The notes beneath the pieces are model-generated. The model saw nothing but the letters and a program-made list of their open reading frames with translations, did no database searches and was not told where the DNA came from. Below, piece after piece: positions 46,236 to 55,138 of a stretch of DNA of 64,000 nucleotides (positions within the stretch are counted from its first letter, which is position 1; each line of letters starts with the position of its first letter). This DNA comes from an alpha proteobacterium SCGC AAA536-K22 (GTDB lineage Bacteria; Pseudomonadota; Alphaproteobacteria; Puniceispirillales; Marisalimonadaceae). The stretch lies in the NCBI GenBank assembly GCA_000421325.1, contig ATWQ01000002.1, forward strand, positions 97,393 to 161,392. Reading direction: 5' to 3'. The translations under genes were made by a program, and so were the position numbers.

Positions 46236-46310
46236 TGGTGATCCCTACGAGATTCGAACTCGTATTGCCGCCGTGAAAGGGCGGTGTCCTAACCATTAGA
46301 CGAAGGGACC
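46236..46310 (-). tRNA. tRNA-Glu (anticodon TTC)
   Basis: On the minus strand the gene starts at 46310 with GGTCCCT and ends in AGGGATC-A-CCA at 46236. The seven-pair acceptor has one G-U pair; the anticodon arm CCGCC-CTTTCAC-GGCGG carries TTC for Glu codons; the T arm ACGAG-TTCGAAT-CTCGT is perfect. CCA is encoded. Its 3' 23 bases, with flanking bases, are duplicated at 40014-40040, so it is the intact attachment side of the 6.2-kb island. Confidence 0.97.
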
Positions 46311-46320
46311 ATTGATAACT

Positions 46321-46349
46321 CTATTAACTTTAATTTAAATAAAAATCAA
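46321..46349 (-). promoter_or_regulatory. sigma70-type promoter of tRNA-Glu
   Basis: Minus strand TTGATT (46349-46344) and TAATAG (46326-46321) with a 17-base spacer, ending 10 bases before the mature tRNA 5' end. The -35 box overlaps the recJ stop codon. Spacing and distance are right for tRNA transcription. Confidence 0.5.
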
Positions 46350-48154
46350 GTAACATCTGAATAAATAATATCGTCAAGCATGAGCTCGATAGATTTGGTA
46401 TTATTCCAAGTATCAATGGTTAATGTGCCTAAAAAATTAAAATTAACATTTTCAAAATTATCAAACACTTTATTTAAAACATTGTTAACAAGATTAAATT
46501 TTTTTACTTTTAATTTTTTTGACGATCCATCACTTATATAAAAGGATGCATGTTCATTATTTGAGCCAAACCTTCTGAAAGAGGTAATTTTGGCATTTGG
46601 TATAATAAATTTTGGCTCTTCCATTCCTGGACCCCATGGCCCTAATCTTTCTAGCCAATTTGCCAATTCTAAAGTACAAGCAGAAATTGGTATTACCGAG
46701 GTTGCAATATATGAAACCTTAGGAATTTTCGAGTTCATTAAGGTATTTACCTTTTCATTTATATATTTTCTAAAATTGTCTATCTTATTAGGGTTAATTG
46801 TAAATCCAGCAGCCATGTCGTGACCACCTCCAGAATTAATTATATTTAAATTTAAAGCTTCTAAAATTATTTCACCTAAAGGTATACCGTAAATTGATCT
46901 ACCAGACCCTTTGCCAACTCCATTTTTATTAATAGAAATTATACACACAGGCCTATTGTATGTTTCTTTCATTCTACCAGCAACTATACCAATTATTCCT
47001 TCATGAAAATCATCTCCATGAATTACCAAAGCACTTGGAACCTCATTATCATTTTCTGAAATTATTTTTTCTATCTGCCCTATAATTTTACTTTCTAATT
47101 CAGCAGTTAAAAATCTACGCTTTTTATTTAAATCATCTAATTTACCAGCTATATTAAGAGCCTTGTTTTCATCGGTTTCTTTTAATAGATGAACACCTAA
47201 TTCGCTATTTCCAATTCTGCCACCAGCATTAATTCTAGGACCTAATGAAAACCCTAGAGCTTGAGTATTAGGCACACTATTTAAACTGCTAATATCTGAG
47301 AGAGCCTTAATACCAGCGTTTTCTCTTTTTTTCATTATTGAAAGCCCTTGCTTTACAAATGCCCTATTTAATTTAATTAAAGGTACAACGTCACAAACAG
47401 TTCCTAATGCAACAAGATCTAAAAATTGAAACAAATCAGGTTCTTTTTTATTTTTAAAAAACCCTTTCTTTCTAAGTTCTCTGTTAAGACCAATTAGAAA
47501 AATAAATGTTACTCCTGCCGCACATAAGTCTTCATATCCTTTATGGGTGTCAACTCTTTTGGGGTTAATGATTGCGTACGCGGGAGGTAACGTTATATCT
47601 GGGATATGATGATCAATAACTATAAGATCAATATTTACTGAACTCATCGCCTGCAAAGGTTCAAATGACGAAATACCACAGTCAACAGTTATAATTAATT
47701 CCGAACCTTTTTCATGCAGAGCTTTTAAGGCTTTTTCATTTGGACCATAGCCTTCTAAAAATCTATCTGGTATATGTATAAATGTTTTACAACCGCACTG
47801 CTCAAGATAACTTGATATCATAGCAGCAGAAGTTGCTCCATCTACATCATAATCTCCAAAAACTCCAATAGGACGAGAGTTTGAAACTTCATTTGCCAGC
47901 CTTTTGACCCCTTTTTCAAGATCTTTAAATAAAAAAGGTTCAGGTAGAAGATTTTTTAGTTTTGGAGTAAAATAATTATCAAAATCATCTAAGTTTATTT
48001 CTTTAAAAATTAAATAGGGTGAAATAAAATTTGGTAAATTATATTTTTGAAATAAATAATCTACAAACCTTCTAGTAAAATCATCTAAAACTATAACATT
48101 CCAATCAGCATTATTTACTGAAGACTTAGAATTATATAATATAGTTTTGGACAA
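46346..48154 (-). CDS. recJ: single-stranded-DNA-specific exonuclease RecJ
   Basis: 5'-3' single-strand exonuclease of recombination and mismatch repair. DHH-family motifs are present: GVFGDYDVDGATSAAM, ITVDCGISS, VIDHHIPD, DLVALGTVCDVVPL and the DHHA1 segment NSGGGHDMAAGF near the C-terminus. At 602 residues it is full length. It follows hom by 21 bases on the minus strand; in many alphaproteobacteria glpX stands between them and is absent here. Confidence 0.95.
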   Translation of the reverse strand: MSKTILYNSKSSVNNADWNVIVLDDFTRRFVDYLFQKYNLPNFISPYLIFKEINLDDFDNYFTPKLKNLLPEPFLFKDLEKGVKRLANEVSNSRPIGVFGDYDVDGATSAAMISSYLEQCGCKTFIHIPDRFLEGYGPNEKALKALHEKGSELIITVDCGISSFEPLQAMSSVNIDLIVIDHHIPDITLPPAYAIINPKRVDTHKGYEDLCAAGVTFIFLIGLNRELRKKGFFKNKKEPDLFQFLDLVALGTVCDVVPLIKLNRAFVKQGLSIMKKRENAGIKALSDISSLNSVPNTQALGFSLGPRINAGGRIGNSELGVHLLKETDENKALNIAGKLDDLNKKRRFLTAELESKIIGQIEKIISENDNEVPSALVIHGDDFHEGIIGIVAGRMKETYNRPVCIISINKNGVGKGSGRSIYGIPLGEIILEALNLNIINSGGGHDMAAGFTINPNKIDNFRKYINEKVNTLMNSKIPKVSYIATSVIPISACTLELANWLERLGPWGPGMEEPKFIIPNAKITSFRRFGSNNEHASFYISDGSSKKLKVKKFNLVNNVLNKVFDNFENVNFNFLGTLTIDTWNNTKSIELMLDDIIYSDVT

Positions 48155-48175
48155 ATTAAAAAACTTATTAAAATT

Positions 48176-49471
48176 TCACGAATAAATGTTTAAACATACA
48201 GGTTTAGTTATAACACCATCTAATTTTATTATCGACCTTAAGGCGTCATCTAACACTGTATTACTAGCCTTGTGAGTAATAATTACTAATTCTGCTGTTT
48301 TATCTTTTTTGTTTGATTTTTGGATAACACTCTCAATTGATATGTTATAATCTTTAAAGACAGTTGTTAAATCAGCAAGAATACCAGACTTATCAACAAC
48401 ATTTAACCTCAAGTAAAACTTAAATTTTTCTTTATAAGGCATTGTTTGAAAATTATTTTTTATATCGTATGCTTTTCTTCCAAAAGAAAACAATTTGGTT
48501 CCATTGGCAAAATCAACTATGTCTGCTAAAACAGCCGAAGCCGTAGGTTCACCTCCTGCACCAGCGCCTGTAATCATAACAGAACCAGCTAAACTTGATT
48601 CAATTTGAACCGCATTAATTACGCCAGAAACATTTGAAAGACCATAGTTTTTGCCTATTAACCATGGTTTAACTGAACAAAACAATTCTTCAACACCATT
48701 AATATTTTTTGAAATTGAAGAGTTTCCTAATAATTTAATCTTAAATCCTAATTCATTACAGTATTTTATGTCATTAAGAGTGATATCACGAATTCCTTGT
48801 ATGGATAAGTTTTCCAAACTTGGCATTTTGCCATACGCCAATGCAGACAATATTATTGTTTTGTGCGCCGCATCTATTCCATCAATGTCAAAAGCAGGGT
48901 TTGCTTCTGCATAACCTTTATTTTGAGCATCAGTTAAAACTTCTTCAAACCCTTTTTCAGCTTCTTCCATCTCAGATAAAATATAGTTTGCAGTACCATT
49001 TAGAATACCTGTTAATTTTGTAATATCATTTACAATTAAACCTTCTCTTATAAGCTTTAAAATAGGAATGCCTCCAGCAACAGAAGCTTCAAAAGAAAAA
49101 AACAAATTATTTTTTTCTGCTAATTCTGCAAGTTCTTTTCCATATTTAGCTATCAACGCTTTATTAGCTGTAATTAAGGATTTATTATTTTGTAATGCTG
49201 AAAAACATAGTTTTTTAGCAATACCTTCATCACCCCCTATTAATTCAACAATTACATCAACATCCTGAGAAGAAGCCATTTCAAGTGGGTCGTCAAAAAA
49301 TCTAATTCCACTAACATCAACTTTTCTTTTTTTCTTTTTTGATTTGGCTGAAACAGCTACTAATTCAAATTTAAAAAGGTTTTTTTGTACCCTGAAACCT
49401 TTAATAAGTTGATAAGCAACCTCTTCCCCAACATTTCCAAGACCTGCAATTCCAATTTTCAAAAGGCTCAT
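48176..49471 (-). CDS. hom: homoserine dehydrogenase
   Basis: Reduces aspartate semialdehyde to homoserine for threonine and methionine. LKIGIAGLGNVGEEVAYQL at the N-terminus is the NAD(P) fold, LTGILNGTANYILSEM and GYAEANPAFDIDGIDAAHK contain the catalytic region, and a C-terminal ACT domain (FYLRLNVVDKSGILADL onward) gives amino-acid feedback control. At 431 residues it is the monofunctional alphaproteobacterial form. Confidence 0.96.
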   Translation of the reverse strand: MSLLKIGIAGLGNVGEEVAYQLIKGFRVQKNLFKFELVAVSAKSKKKKRKVDVSGIRFFDDPLEMASSQDVDVIVELIGGDEGIAKKLCFSALQNNKSLITANKALIAKYGKELAELAEKNNLFFSFEASVAGGIPILKLIREGLIVNDITKLTGILNGTANYILSEMEEAEKGFEEVLTDAQNKGYAEANPAFDIDGIDAAHKTIILSALAYGKMPSLENLSIQGIRDITLNDIKYCNELGFKIKLLGNSSISKNINGVEELFCSVKPWLIGKNYGLSNVSGVINAVQIESSLAGSVMITGAGAGGEPTASAVLADIVDFANGTKLFSFGRKAYDIKNNFQTMPYKEKFKFYLRLNVVDKSGILADLTTVFKDYNISIESVIQKSNKKDKTAELVIITHKASNTVLDDALRSIIKLDGVITKPVCLNIYS

Positions 49472-49523
49472 AAGTTTAATCCTTAATTATTTTTTATAAA
49501 TACTTATATGCTATATTTTAAAT

Positions 49524-49549
49524 AAAAAAAAGGTGTGCAAAGCACACCT
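49524..49549 (-). terminator. intrinsic terminator of the rplM-rpsI operon
   Basis: On the minus strand AGGTGTGC-TTT-GCACACCT is a perfect eight-pair stem (49549-49531) followed directly by T7 (49530-49524). It starts 24 bases after the rpsI stop. This is the clearest rho-independent terminator in the window. Confidence 0.92.
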
Positions 49550-49572
49550 CTTCAATAAAATTTGATAAAAAA

Positions 49573-50061
49573 TTATCTTTTAGAAAACTGGAAGCTTTTT
49601 CTTGCTTTTGCTCTTCCATATTTTTTACGTTCTACTACCCTAGAATCTCTTGTAAGCATTCCTGCAGTTTTTAGTGGCTTTCTTAAATCAGGCTCAAATA
49701 GGCTAAGTGCTCTGCTTAACCCATGCCTTACTGCCCCTGCCTGCCCTGAAAGACCTCCACCTTTGACAGTAGCAATAACATCAAATTGATCTTTTCGCTC
49801 TGTTATATCAAAGACAAAATTTAATTGCATTTGTAGAACAGGTCTAGCAAAATAATTAATCATTTCTTTGCCATTGATTACAATTTTTCCAGTACCTCTT
49901 TTAACCCAAACTCTTGCAGTAGACTCTTTTCTTCTACCAGTAGCGTAAGATCTTCCAAGTGTATCCATTTTTGGTTCATTTTGGACAACTTGATTTACTT
50001 CACTTTCGTTTAATTTCGACAAATCACTTAAATTATTAATTTCTTTATTTTCTTCAGTCAT
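49573..50061 (-). CDS. rpsI: 30S ribosomal protein S9
   Basis: Small-subunit protein with the C-terminal tail reaching the P site. The conserved part [30 protein letters not shown] begins near residue 32, and the C-terminus ends in [11 protein letters not shown], with the terminal Lys-Arg that contacts P-site tRNA. The first 30 residues are an acidic extension common in alphaproteobacteria; total 162. It follows rplM by 10 bases and is closed by a strong terminator. Confidence 0.97.
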   Translation of the reverse strand: MTEENKEINNLSDLSKLNESEVNQVVQNEPKMDTLGRSYATGRRKESTARVWVKRGTGKIVINGKEMINYFARPVLQMQLNFVFDITERKDQFDVIATVKGGGLSGQAGAVRHGLSRALSLFEPDLRKPLKTAGMLTRDSRVVERKKYGRAKARKSFQFSKR

Positions 50062-50071
50062 AATTCAACCT

Positions 50072-50536
50072 TTAACTATTTTTTCTGTTCATAGATTTTA
50101 CATCTAAAACTTTAGGAGATTGTGCTTCGTGTGGATGATCGTTTCCTGCATAGATGTACAACTGCCTCATAACTTGACGACCAAGAGGACCACGAGCAAT
50201 CATTCTTTCTACGGCTTTACGAATAACTCTATCAGGAAATCTACCATCTAAAATCTTATCAGCTTTCCTCTCCTTGATACCACCTGGATACCCAGTATGC
50301 CAATAATAGGTTTTTTGAGTTCTTTTATTTCCTGTTAAGACAACTTTTTCACAGTTAATAACTATTATATTGTCTCCGCAAGCCATGTGTGGAGTAAAAC
50401 CCACTTTATGTTTGCCTCTCAATCTATTTGCTATAATAACAGCTAAACGTCCTAGGACTAAACCATCTGCATCAACAACAAACCAATCTTTTGTAATATC
50501 TTTAGGCTTTGCCGAATACGTACCTTTTAAGGCCAT
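50072..50536 (-). CDS. rplM: 50S ribosomal protein L13
   Basis: Early-assembly large-subunit protein. [47 protein letters not shown] and [24 protein letters not shown] are the expected conserved runs in 154 residues. First gene of the rplM-rpsI pair. The upstream 245 bases, divergent from trpD, are AT-rich and must hold both promoters; a small hairpin (AAGAG/CTCTT near 50578-50595) may be part of the leader. Confidence 0.97.
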   Translation of the reverse strand: MALKGTYSAKPKDITKDWFVVDADGLVLGRLAVIIANRLRGKHKVGFTPHMACGDNIIVINCEKVVLTGNKRTQKTYYWHTGYPGGIKERKADKILDGRFPDRVIRKAVERMIARGPLGRQVMRQLYIYAGNDHPHEAQSPKVLDVKSMNRKNS

Positions 50537-50781
50537 TTTATTTCCTTTGTATGATTTAAATTAATTACAAATAATTAAGAGCTTTTTAACTCTTTTAATT
50601 TTAACAGTCAATTAAAAAATTTTTAATATTATCTAATATTTTCAGTTACTTAACATAATGAGTACTATGGTACCACATGAAATATGCAATTAAAGAATTC
50701 TAGATTAAATTAATAAAAAATATTATATTCATTCTTTTATGTTATTTATTAATTTAAAATTAATAAGATAATGGATTTTTT

Positions 50782-51804
50782 ATGGATTATGATAGTAAAT
50801 TTAAAAATATTTTAAAAAATATTACAGATGGAAATAAATTAAATTTCGAACAAAGCAGGATAGCTTTTAAGATTATAATGTCTGGAGAAGCGACTGATGC
50901 TCAAATTTCTTCATTTTTAACTGCTATAAAAATGCAAAATCATAATCCAACAGTTATTGCTGCAGGAGCAGAAATACTAAGGGAAAAATGCTTAAAAATA
51001 AAATCAAATGAAGATACTATAGATGTAGTTGGAACTGGTGGCGATAATTTAGGAACATTGAACATTTCTACAGCAGTATCATTTGTATTAGCTGGAACGG
51101 GAGTTCCAGTTGCTAAACATGGGAATTATTCTGCCACCTCTAAGTCTGGTGCTGCTAACGTTCTAAAATCTTTATCAGTAAATATTGACTGTGGAATTGA
51201 TATGGTACAAAAGTGCTTGGATAATGTAGGTATTTGTTTCTTACTGGCACCAAAACATCATTCTGCGATGAAATATGTTGGTAAAATAAGACATGAAATT
51301 GGAATTAGAACTGTATTTAATTTACTTGGGCCATTGTCTAATCCTGCTTTAGTAAAGAAACAATTATTAGGTGTATATGATAAATCATTAATTTTGCCGT
51401 TTGCAGAATCTTTAAAAACACTTGGATCAACTCATGCTTGGATAGTTCATGGAAGTGATGGATTGGACGAAGTAACGATTACAGGAAAAACGTACTGTGC
51501 TGAATTAAAAAATGGATTAATTAGAGAATTTTCAATTAATCCGTCAGATATAGATATTCCTTCAGCTAAATTAACAGATATTATTGGCGGTGAGCCTGAA
51601 GAAAATGCGAAAGAAATAAATGAACTATTTAATGGTAAAAAAAGTACTTTTAGAAATGTAGTTATACTAAATTCAGCATCAGCTTTAGTCGCTACAGGAC
51701 ATGCTAATTCTCTTGAAGAAGGCGCAGGCAAGTCTATTATTTCCTTAGATAGTGGAGAAGCTTTACATAAGCTAGAAGAGTTAATTAAAATAACAAATAG
51801 TTAA
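50782..51804 (+). CDS. trpD: anthranilate phosphoribosyltransferase
   Basis: Transfers phosphoribose to anthranilate in tryptophan synthesis. VVGTGGDNLGTLNISTA is the PRPP loop, followed by KHGNYSATSKSGAANVL and the RHEIGIRTVFNLLGPLSNP motif. The 340 residues are normal. It heads the trpD-trpC-moaC-moeA-lexA run; trpG, which usually precedes it, is not upstream. The trpC start is 15 bases after its stop. Confidence 0.96.
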   Translation: MDYDSKFKNILKNITDGNKLNFEQSRIAFKIIMSGEATDAQISSFLTAIKMQNHNPTVIAAGAEILREKCLKIKSNEDTIDVVGTGGDNLGTLNISTAVSFVLAGTGVPVAKHGNYSATSKSGAANVLKSLSVNIDCGIDMVQKCLDNVGICFLLAPKHHSAMKYVGKIRHEIGIRTVFNLLGPLSNPALVKKQLLGVYDKSLILPFAESLKTLGSTHAWIVHGSDGLDEVTITGKTYCAELKNGLIREFSINPSDIDIPSAKLTDIIGGEPEENAKEINELFNGKKSTFRNVVILNSASALVATGHANSLEEGAGKSIISLDSGEALHKLEELIKITNS

Positions 51805-51819
51805 GGTTTTAAGACACTA

Positions 51820-52608
51820 ATGATTACAAAATTACAAGAAATTATAAATTACAAAAAAGAAGAGTTTTCTCATAGAAAAAATCAGATAACTGATTTTGAA
51901 TTAAATTCAATGATTGATAAACAGAAAAAACCAAGAGGTTTTATTGACAAACTCAATGATCCAAAAAAATTTAACCTAATTGCAGAAATTAAAAAAGCTT
52001 CTCCAAGCAAAGGACTTATTCGAAATGATTTTGATCCTTTACATTTAGCAAAATGTTATAAAGACGGAAATGCTTCATGCTTATCTGTTTTAACTGATGA
52101 AAAATACTTTCAAGGAGATAACAAATACATAAATATTATAAAAAAAGAAGTTGATTTACCAATATTAAGAAAAGACTTTATAATAGATCCTTGGCAAATA
52201 AAAGAGTCTAGATCATTAGGAGCAGATTGTATATTGTTGATAATGGCAGCTCTTACTTTAAATGAAGCAATTATTTTAGAACAAGAAGCAAAAAATTTTG
52301 GAATGGATGTTTTAGTGGAAACTCATACAAAAGAAGAAATAGAAATGGCTAATAAACTTGAAACTGTATTAGTTGGTATAAATAATAGAAATCTTAAAAC
52401 TATGGAAGTTGATATAAACAATACATTAAAGTTAAAAAGTTTTATTAACTCTGATAAAATTATTGTAGCGGAAAGTGGTCTTAAGGACAATTCAGATTTA
52501 AAATTACTAAAAGAAAATGGAATACAAAACTTTTTGATTGGAGAGAGCTTAATGAAAGAAACAGACTTAACTTTTGCAACCAAAAAAATATTGGGATTAA
52601 TAAATTGA
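51820..52608 (+). CDS. trpC: indole-3-glycerol-phosphate synthase
   Basis: TIM-barrel enzyme closing the indole ring. LIAEIKKASPSKGLIR contains the catalytic lysine and Glu-Ile-Lys motif, followed by LSVLTDEKYFQG, LRKDFIIDPWQI, DCILLIMAAL, LVETHTKEE, VGINNRNLKT and VAESGLKD, in order. At 262 residues it is family length, monofunctional. It overlaps moaC by 4 bases. Confidence 0.97.
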   Translation: MITKLQEIINYKKEEFSHRKNQITDFELNSMIDKQKKPRGFIDKLNDPKKFNLIAEIKKASPSKGLIRNDFDPLHLAKCYKDGNASCLSVLTDEKYFQGDNKYINIIKKEVDLPILRKDFIIDPWQIKESRSLGADCILLIMAALTLNEAIILEQEAKNFGMDVLVETHTKEEIEMANKLETVLVGINNRNLKTMEVDINNTLKLKSFINSDKIIVAESGLKDNSDLKLLKENGIQNFLIGESLMKETDLTFATKKILGLIN

Positions 52609-53090
52609 ATAAAAATAAACTCACCCATTTAGATGATGATGGCAATCCATCTATGGTTAATATTAACAAAAAAGAAAAGACTGAAAGAATTGCTATTGCT
52701 GTTGGAAAAATAACAATGCATGCAGAAACTCTTCAAAAAATACTAGACATAAAGATCAAAAAGGGAGACGTTCTTAATATAGCTAAAGTGGCTGGTATAA
52801 TGGCGGCTAAAAAAACTGATCAGTTAATTCCATTATGTCACACTATACCTCTATCTTATGTAAATGTTGATTTAGAACCTGATGAAAAGAATTCATGTAT
52901 AAATATAAAAGCTGAAGCATCTCTAGTTGGTAAAACTGGTGTGGAAATGGAAGCTTTTACAGCAGTTTCATTAGCTTCACTTACAATTTATGATATGTGC
53001 AAAAGTATTGACAGAGAAATGGTTATATCAGACATAAAACTTATACATAAATCTGGTGGAAAATCCGGAGAATTTAATGCAAAAGTCTAA
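52605..53090 (+). CDS. moaC: cyclic pyranopterin monophosphate synthase
   Basis: Second step of molybdenum-cofactor synthesis. HLDDDGNPSMVNINKK at the start, KKTDQLIPLCHTIPLSYV with the conserved Lys, Asp and His, and GVEMEAFTAVSLASLTIYDMCK plus the final KSGGKSGEF are complete; 161 residues. Coupled to trpC and overlapping moeA by 14 bases. The cofactor serves the molybdenum hydroxylase at 24-27.7 kb. Confidence 0.96.
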   Translation: MNKNKLTHLDDDGNPSMVNINKKEKTERIAIAVGKITMHAETLQKILDIKIKKGDVLNIAKVAGIMAAKKTDQLIPLCHTIPLSYVNVDLEPDEKNSCINIKAEASLVGKTGVEMEAFTAVSLASLTIYDMCKSIDREMVISDIKLIHKSGGKSGEFNAKV

Positions 53091-54315
53091 TTTGTTATCA
53101 TTAGACAAAGCTATAAAAAAAATAAAACTTAGTTTTAATAAAATAAGCTCTGAAGATATTTTTCTCCAAAATGCTCTAGGTAGATGCTTATCAAAACCAA
53201 TCGTAAGTAATGTAGACAATCCAAAATATGATGTATCTGCCATGGATGGATATGCCATAAATTATAATAATTACGTTAAAATAAATAAAAAAGTTACAAA
53301 GAAGCTCAAAGTAATTGGAGAGTCTTCTGCTGGAAATCCATTTCCAAAAAAAATAGAAAACTTGGAAACAGTAAGGATTTTCACTGGGGCAAAATTACCA
53401 TTAGGTAGTGATTCAATAATTATTCAAGAGGATATTAACAATTCATCTAATAAAAATTTTGTTGAAACTACAATCAACATCAAAAAAAATCAATACGTTA
53501 GAAAAAAGGGATTAGATTTTAAAAAAAATGAAATTCTTTTTGATGAAGGAACAATAATTAAGTCACGCCATATTGGATCTATTGCTATGACTGGTCAAAC
53601 TTGGCTGACTGTTTCAAGAAAGCCTGTTGTATCAATATTATCTACTGGCAACGAAATTTTAAGAGTAGGTGAACAACAGAAAAAAGATAAAATACCAAAT
53701 GGTAATAGTCTCATGCTAGCTTCAATGGTAAAAGAATTTGGAGGAATTCCAAAAATTTTACCTGTTGCTAGTGATAATGAGCTAGATATTTATAATATTT
53801 TAAATAGTTCTACTGATTGTGATTTAATTATTACTACAGGTGGAGTTTCAGTTGGTAAATATGACCTTATTCAAAAGGCATTAGAAAATTTTAGTAGAAA
53901 CAAAACTGAATTTTGGAAAATTGCCATGAGACCAGGCAAGCCATTATTATTTTCAAAAATAAACAAAACACCCTTAATAGGACTTCCTGGAAATCCAGTT
54001 TCATCAGGAGTTTGCTGTCTAATTTTTGTTAATATCGCTATTAGGTCAATGTTAGGAGATACTAACGAATTTCCAATATTTGAAAATGCTATTTTAAATG
54101 GAGAGTTATCTCAAAACGATCAACGATTTGATTTCGTAAGAGCGAACATTAATTACAGAAGTGGAAACGCTTACGTAACCCCCATTACTAAACAAGATAG
54201 TTCTATGATAACTAAATTTTCTTATTCAGATTGTCTAATAACAAGAGAACCGTTTGATAAAATAAAAAGTGACGGCGATATAGTTAAAATTTTTAAATTT
54301 CCAAATAATATTTAA
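53077..54315 (+). CDS. moeA: molybdopterin molybdotransferase MoeA
   Basis: Inserts molybdate into the pterin. The ATG at 53077 (MQKSNLLSLDKAIKK) is chosen because GGAG lies 7 bases upstream; an upstream in-frame ATG at 53056 would add seven residues without a site. GRCLSKPIVSN, SAMDGYAINY, FTGAKLPLGSD, ILSTGNEILRVGE, TTGGVSVGKYD, MRPGKPLLF and LPGNPVSS are all present. About 412 residues, within family length. Confidence 0.95.
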   Translation: MQKSNLLSLDKAIKKIKLSFNKISSEDIFLQNALGRCLSKPIVSNVDNPKYDVSAMDGYAINYNNYVKINKKVTKKLKVIGESSAGNPFPKKIENLETVRIFTGAKLPLGSDSIIIQEDINNSSNKNFVETTINIKKNQYVRKKGLDFKKNEILFDEGTIIKSRHIGSIAMTGQTWLTVSRKPVVSILSTGNEILRVGEQQKKDKIPNGNSLMLASMVKEFGGIPKILPVASDNELDIYNILNSSTDCDLIITTGGVSVGKYDLIQKALENFSRNKTEFWKIAMRPGKPLLFSKINKTPLIGLPGNPVSSGVCCLIFVNIAIRSMLGDTNEFPIFENAILNGELSQNDQRFDFVRANINYRSGNAYVTPITKQDSSMITKFSYSDCLITREPFDKIKSDGDIVKIFKFPNNI

Positions 54316-54360
54316 CATAATCTCAAATAAATAAACTTGCTATATTTTTATTTTGTGTTA

Positions 54361-54375
54361 GAACAAACGGTGAAC
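54361..54375 (+). promoter_or_regulatory. LexA operator (SOS box) of lexA
   Basis: GAAC (54361-54364), seven bases, GAAC (54372-54375): read on the other strand this is GTTC-N7-GTTC, the direct-repeat SOS box known from alphaproteobacteria. It ends one base before the lexA start codon, so LexA bound here would block its own gene. Confidence 0.8.
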
Positions 54376-54376
54376 A

Positions 54377-55072
54377 ATGGAGATTGTTATTTTAACAAAA
54401 AAACAAAATCAGCTTTTATCTTTTCTTATAAAGCGTATAGAAGAAGAAGGTATATCGCCTTCATATGAAGAAATTTGCATAGAACTTTCTTTGAAATCTA
54501 AATCTGGTATTCACAGGATTGTTAAATCATTAGAGGAAAGAGGATACGTTGAACGCTTACAAAATAAAGCCAGAGCAATAGCACCAAAAAAACATACTAA
54601 CGGTCAACCCTATATAAGTAATGTAATAAATCTTACTAATAAATTTTTAGAAAAAAAATCTAATGAACAAAATGATACTCCAACATTAAATGGTCAAAGC
54701 ATTCCTCTTTTAGGAAAAATTGCTGCAGGTACCCCGTTAGAGGCAATTTCTAATTATGATCAACTTATTGAAGTACCTTCTTCATACATATCATCAAACA
54801 ATTGCTTCGCTCTAACTGTTGAGGGTGATTCAATGATTGACGAAGGTATTTATGACGGAGACACTATAATAATTAATAAACAACCAGAAATTAAAAATGG
54901 TGATATAATTGTAGCTTTAATTGATAAAGAAGAAGCTACACTTAAAAAATTTAGGAAAAAAGGTGATAGTATCGCACTTGAACCTGCTAATAAAAATTAT
55001 AAAACTCAAATTTATGGTCCTGATAGAATTACTATTCAAGGTAAGATGAGTGCACTTATAAGAAGGTATTAA
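54377..55072 (+). CDS. lexA: LexA repressor
   Basis: SOS response repressor with self-cleavage. The N-terminal winged helix runs to about residue 70 (EGISPSYEEICIELSLKSKSGIHRIVKSL is the recognition part), the cleavage bond is Ala117-Gly118 in KIAAGTPLE, and the catalytic pair is Ser152 (VEGDSMI) and Lys190 (ATLKKF). At 231 residues it is normal. The ATG is preceded only by GGTG; an ATT twelve bases later has a better site (GGAG), so the exact start is open. comEC, often next, is missing. Confidence 0.95.
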   Translation: MEIVILTKKQNQLLSFLIKRIEEEGISPSYEEICIELSLKSKSGIHRIVKSLEERGYVERLQNKARAIAPKKHTNGQPYISNVINLTNKFLEKKSNEQNDTPTLNGQSIPLLGKIAAGTPLEAISNYDQLIEVPSSYISSNNCFALTVEGDSMIDEGIYDGDTIIINKQPEIKNGDIIVALIDKEEATLKKFRKKGDSIALEPANKNYKTQIYGPDRITIQGKMSALIRRY

Positions 55073-55138
55073 ATATCACTTTATATTTACTCTGATTTAT
55101 GTGACTAGTTAACAACTTATTAAAGTAAGAGAATTGTT

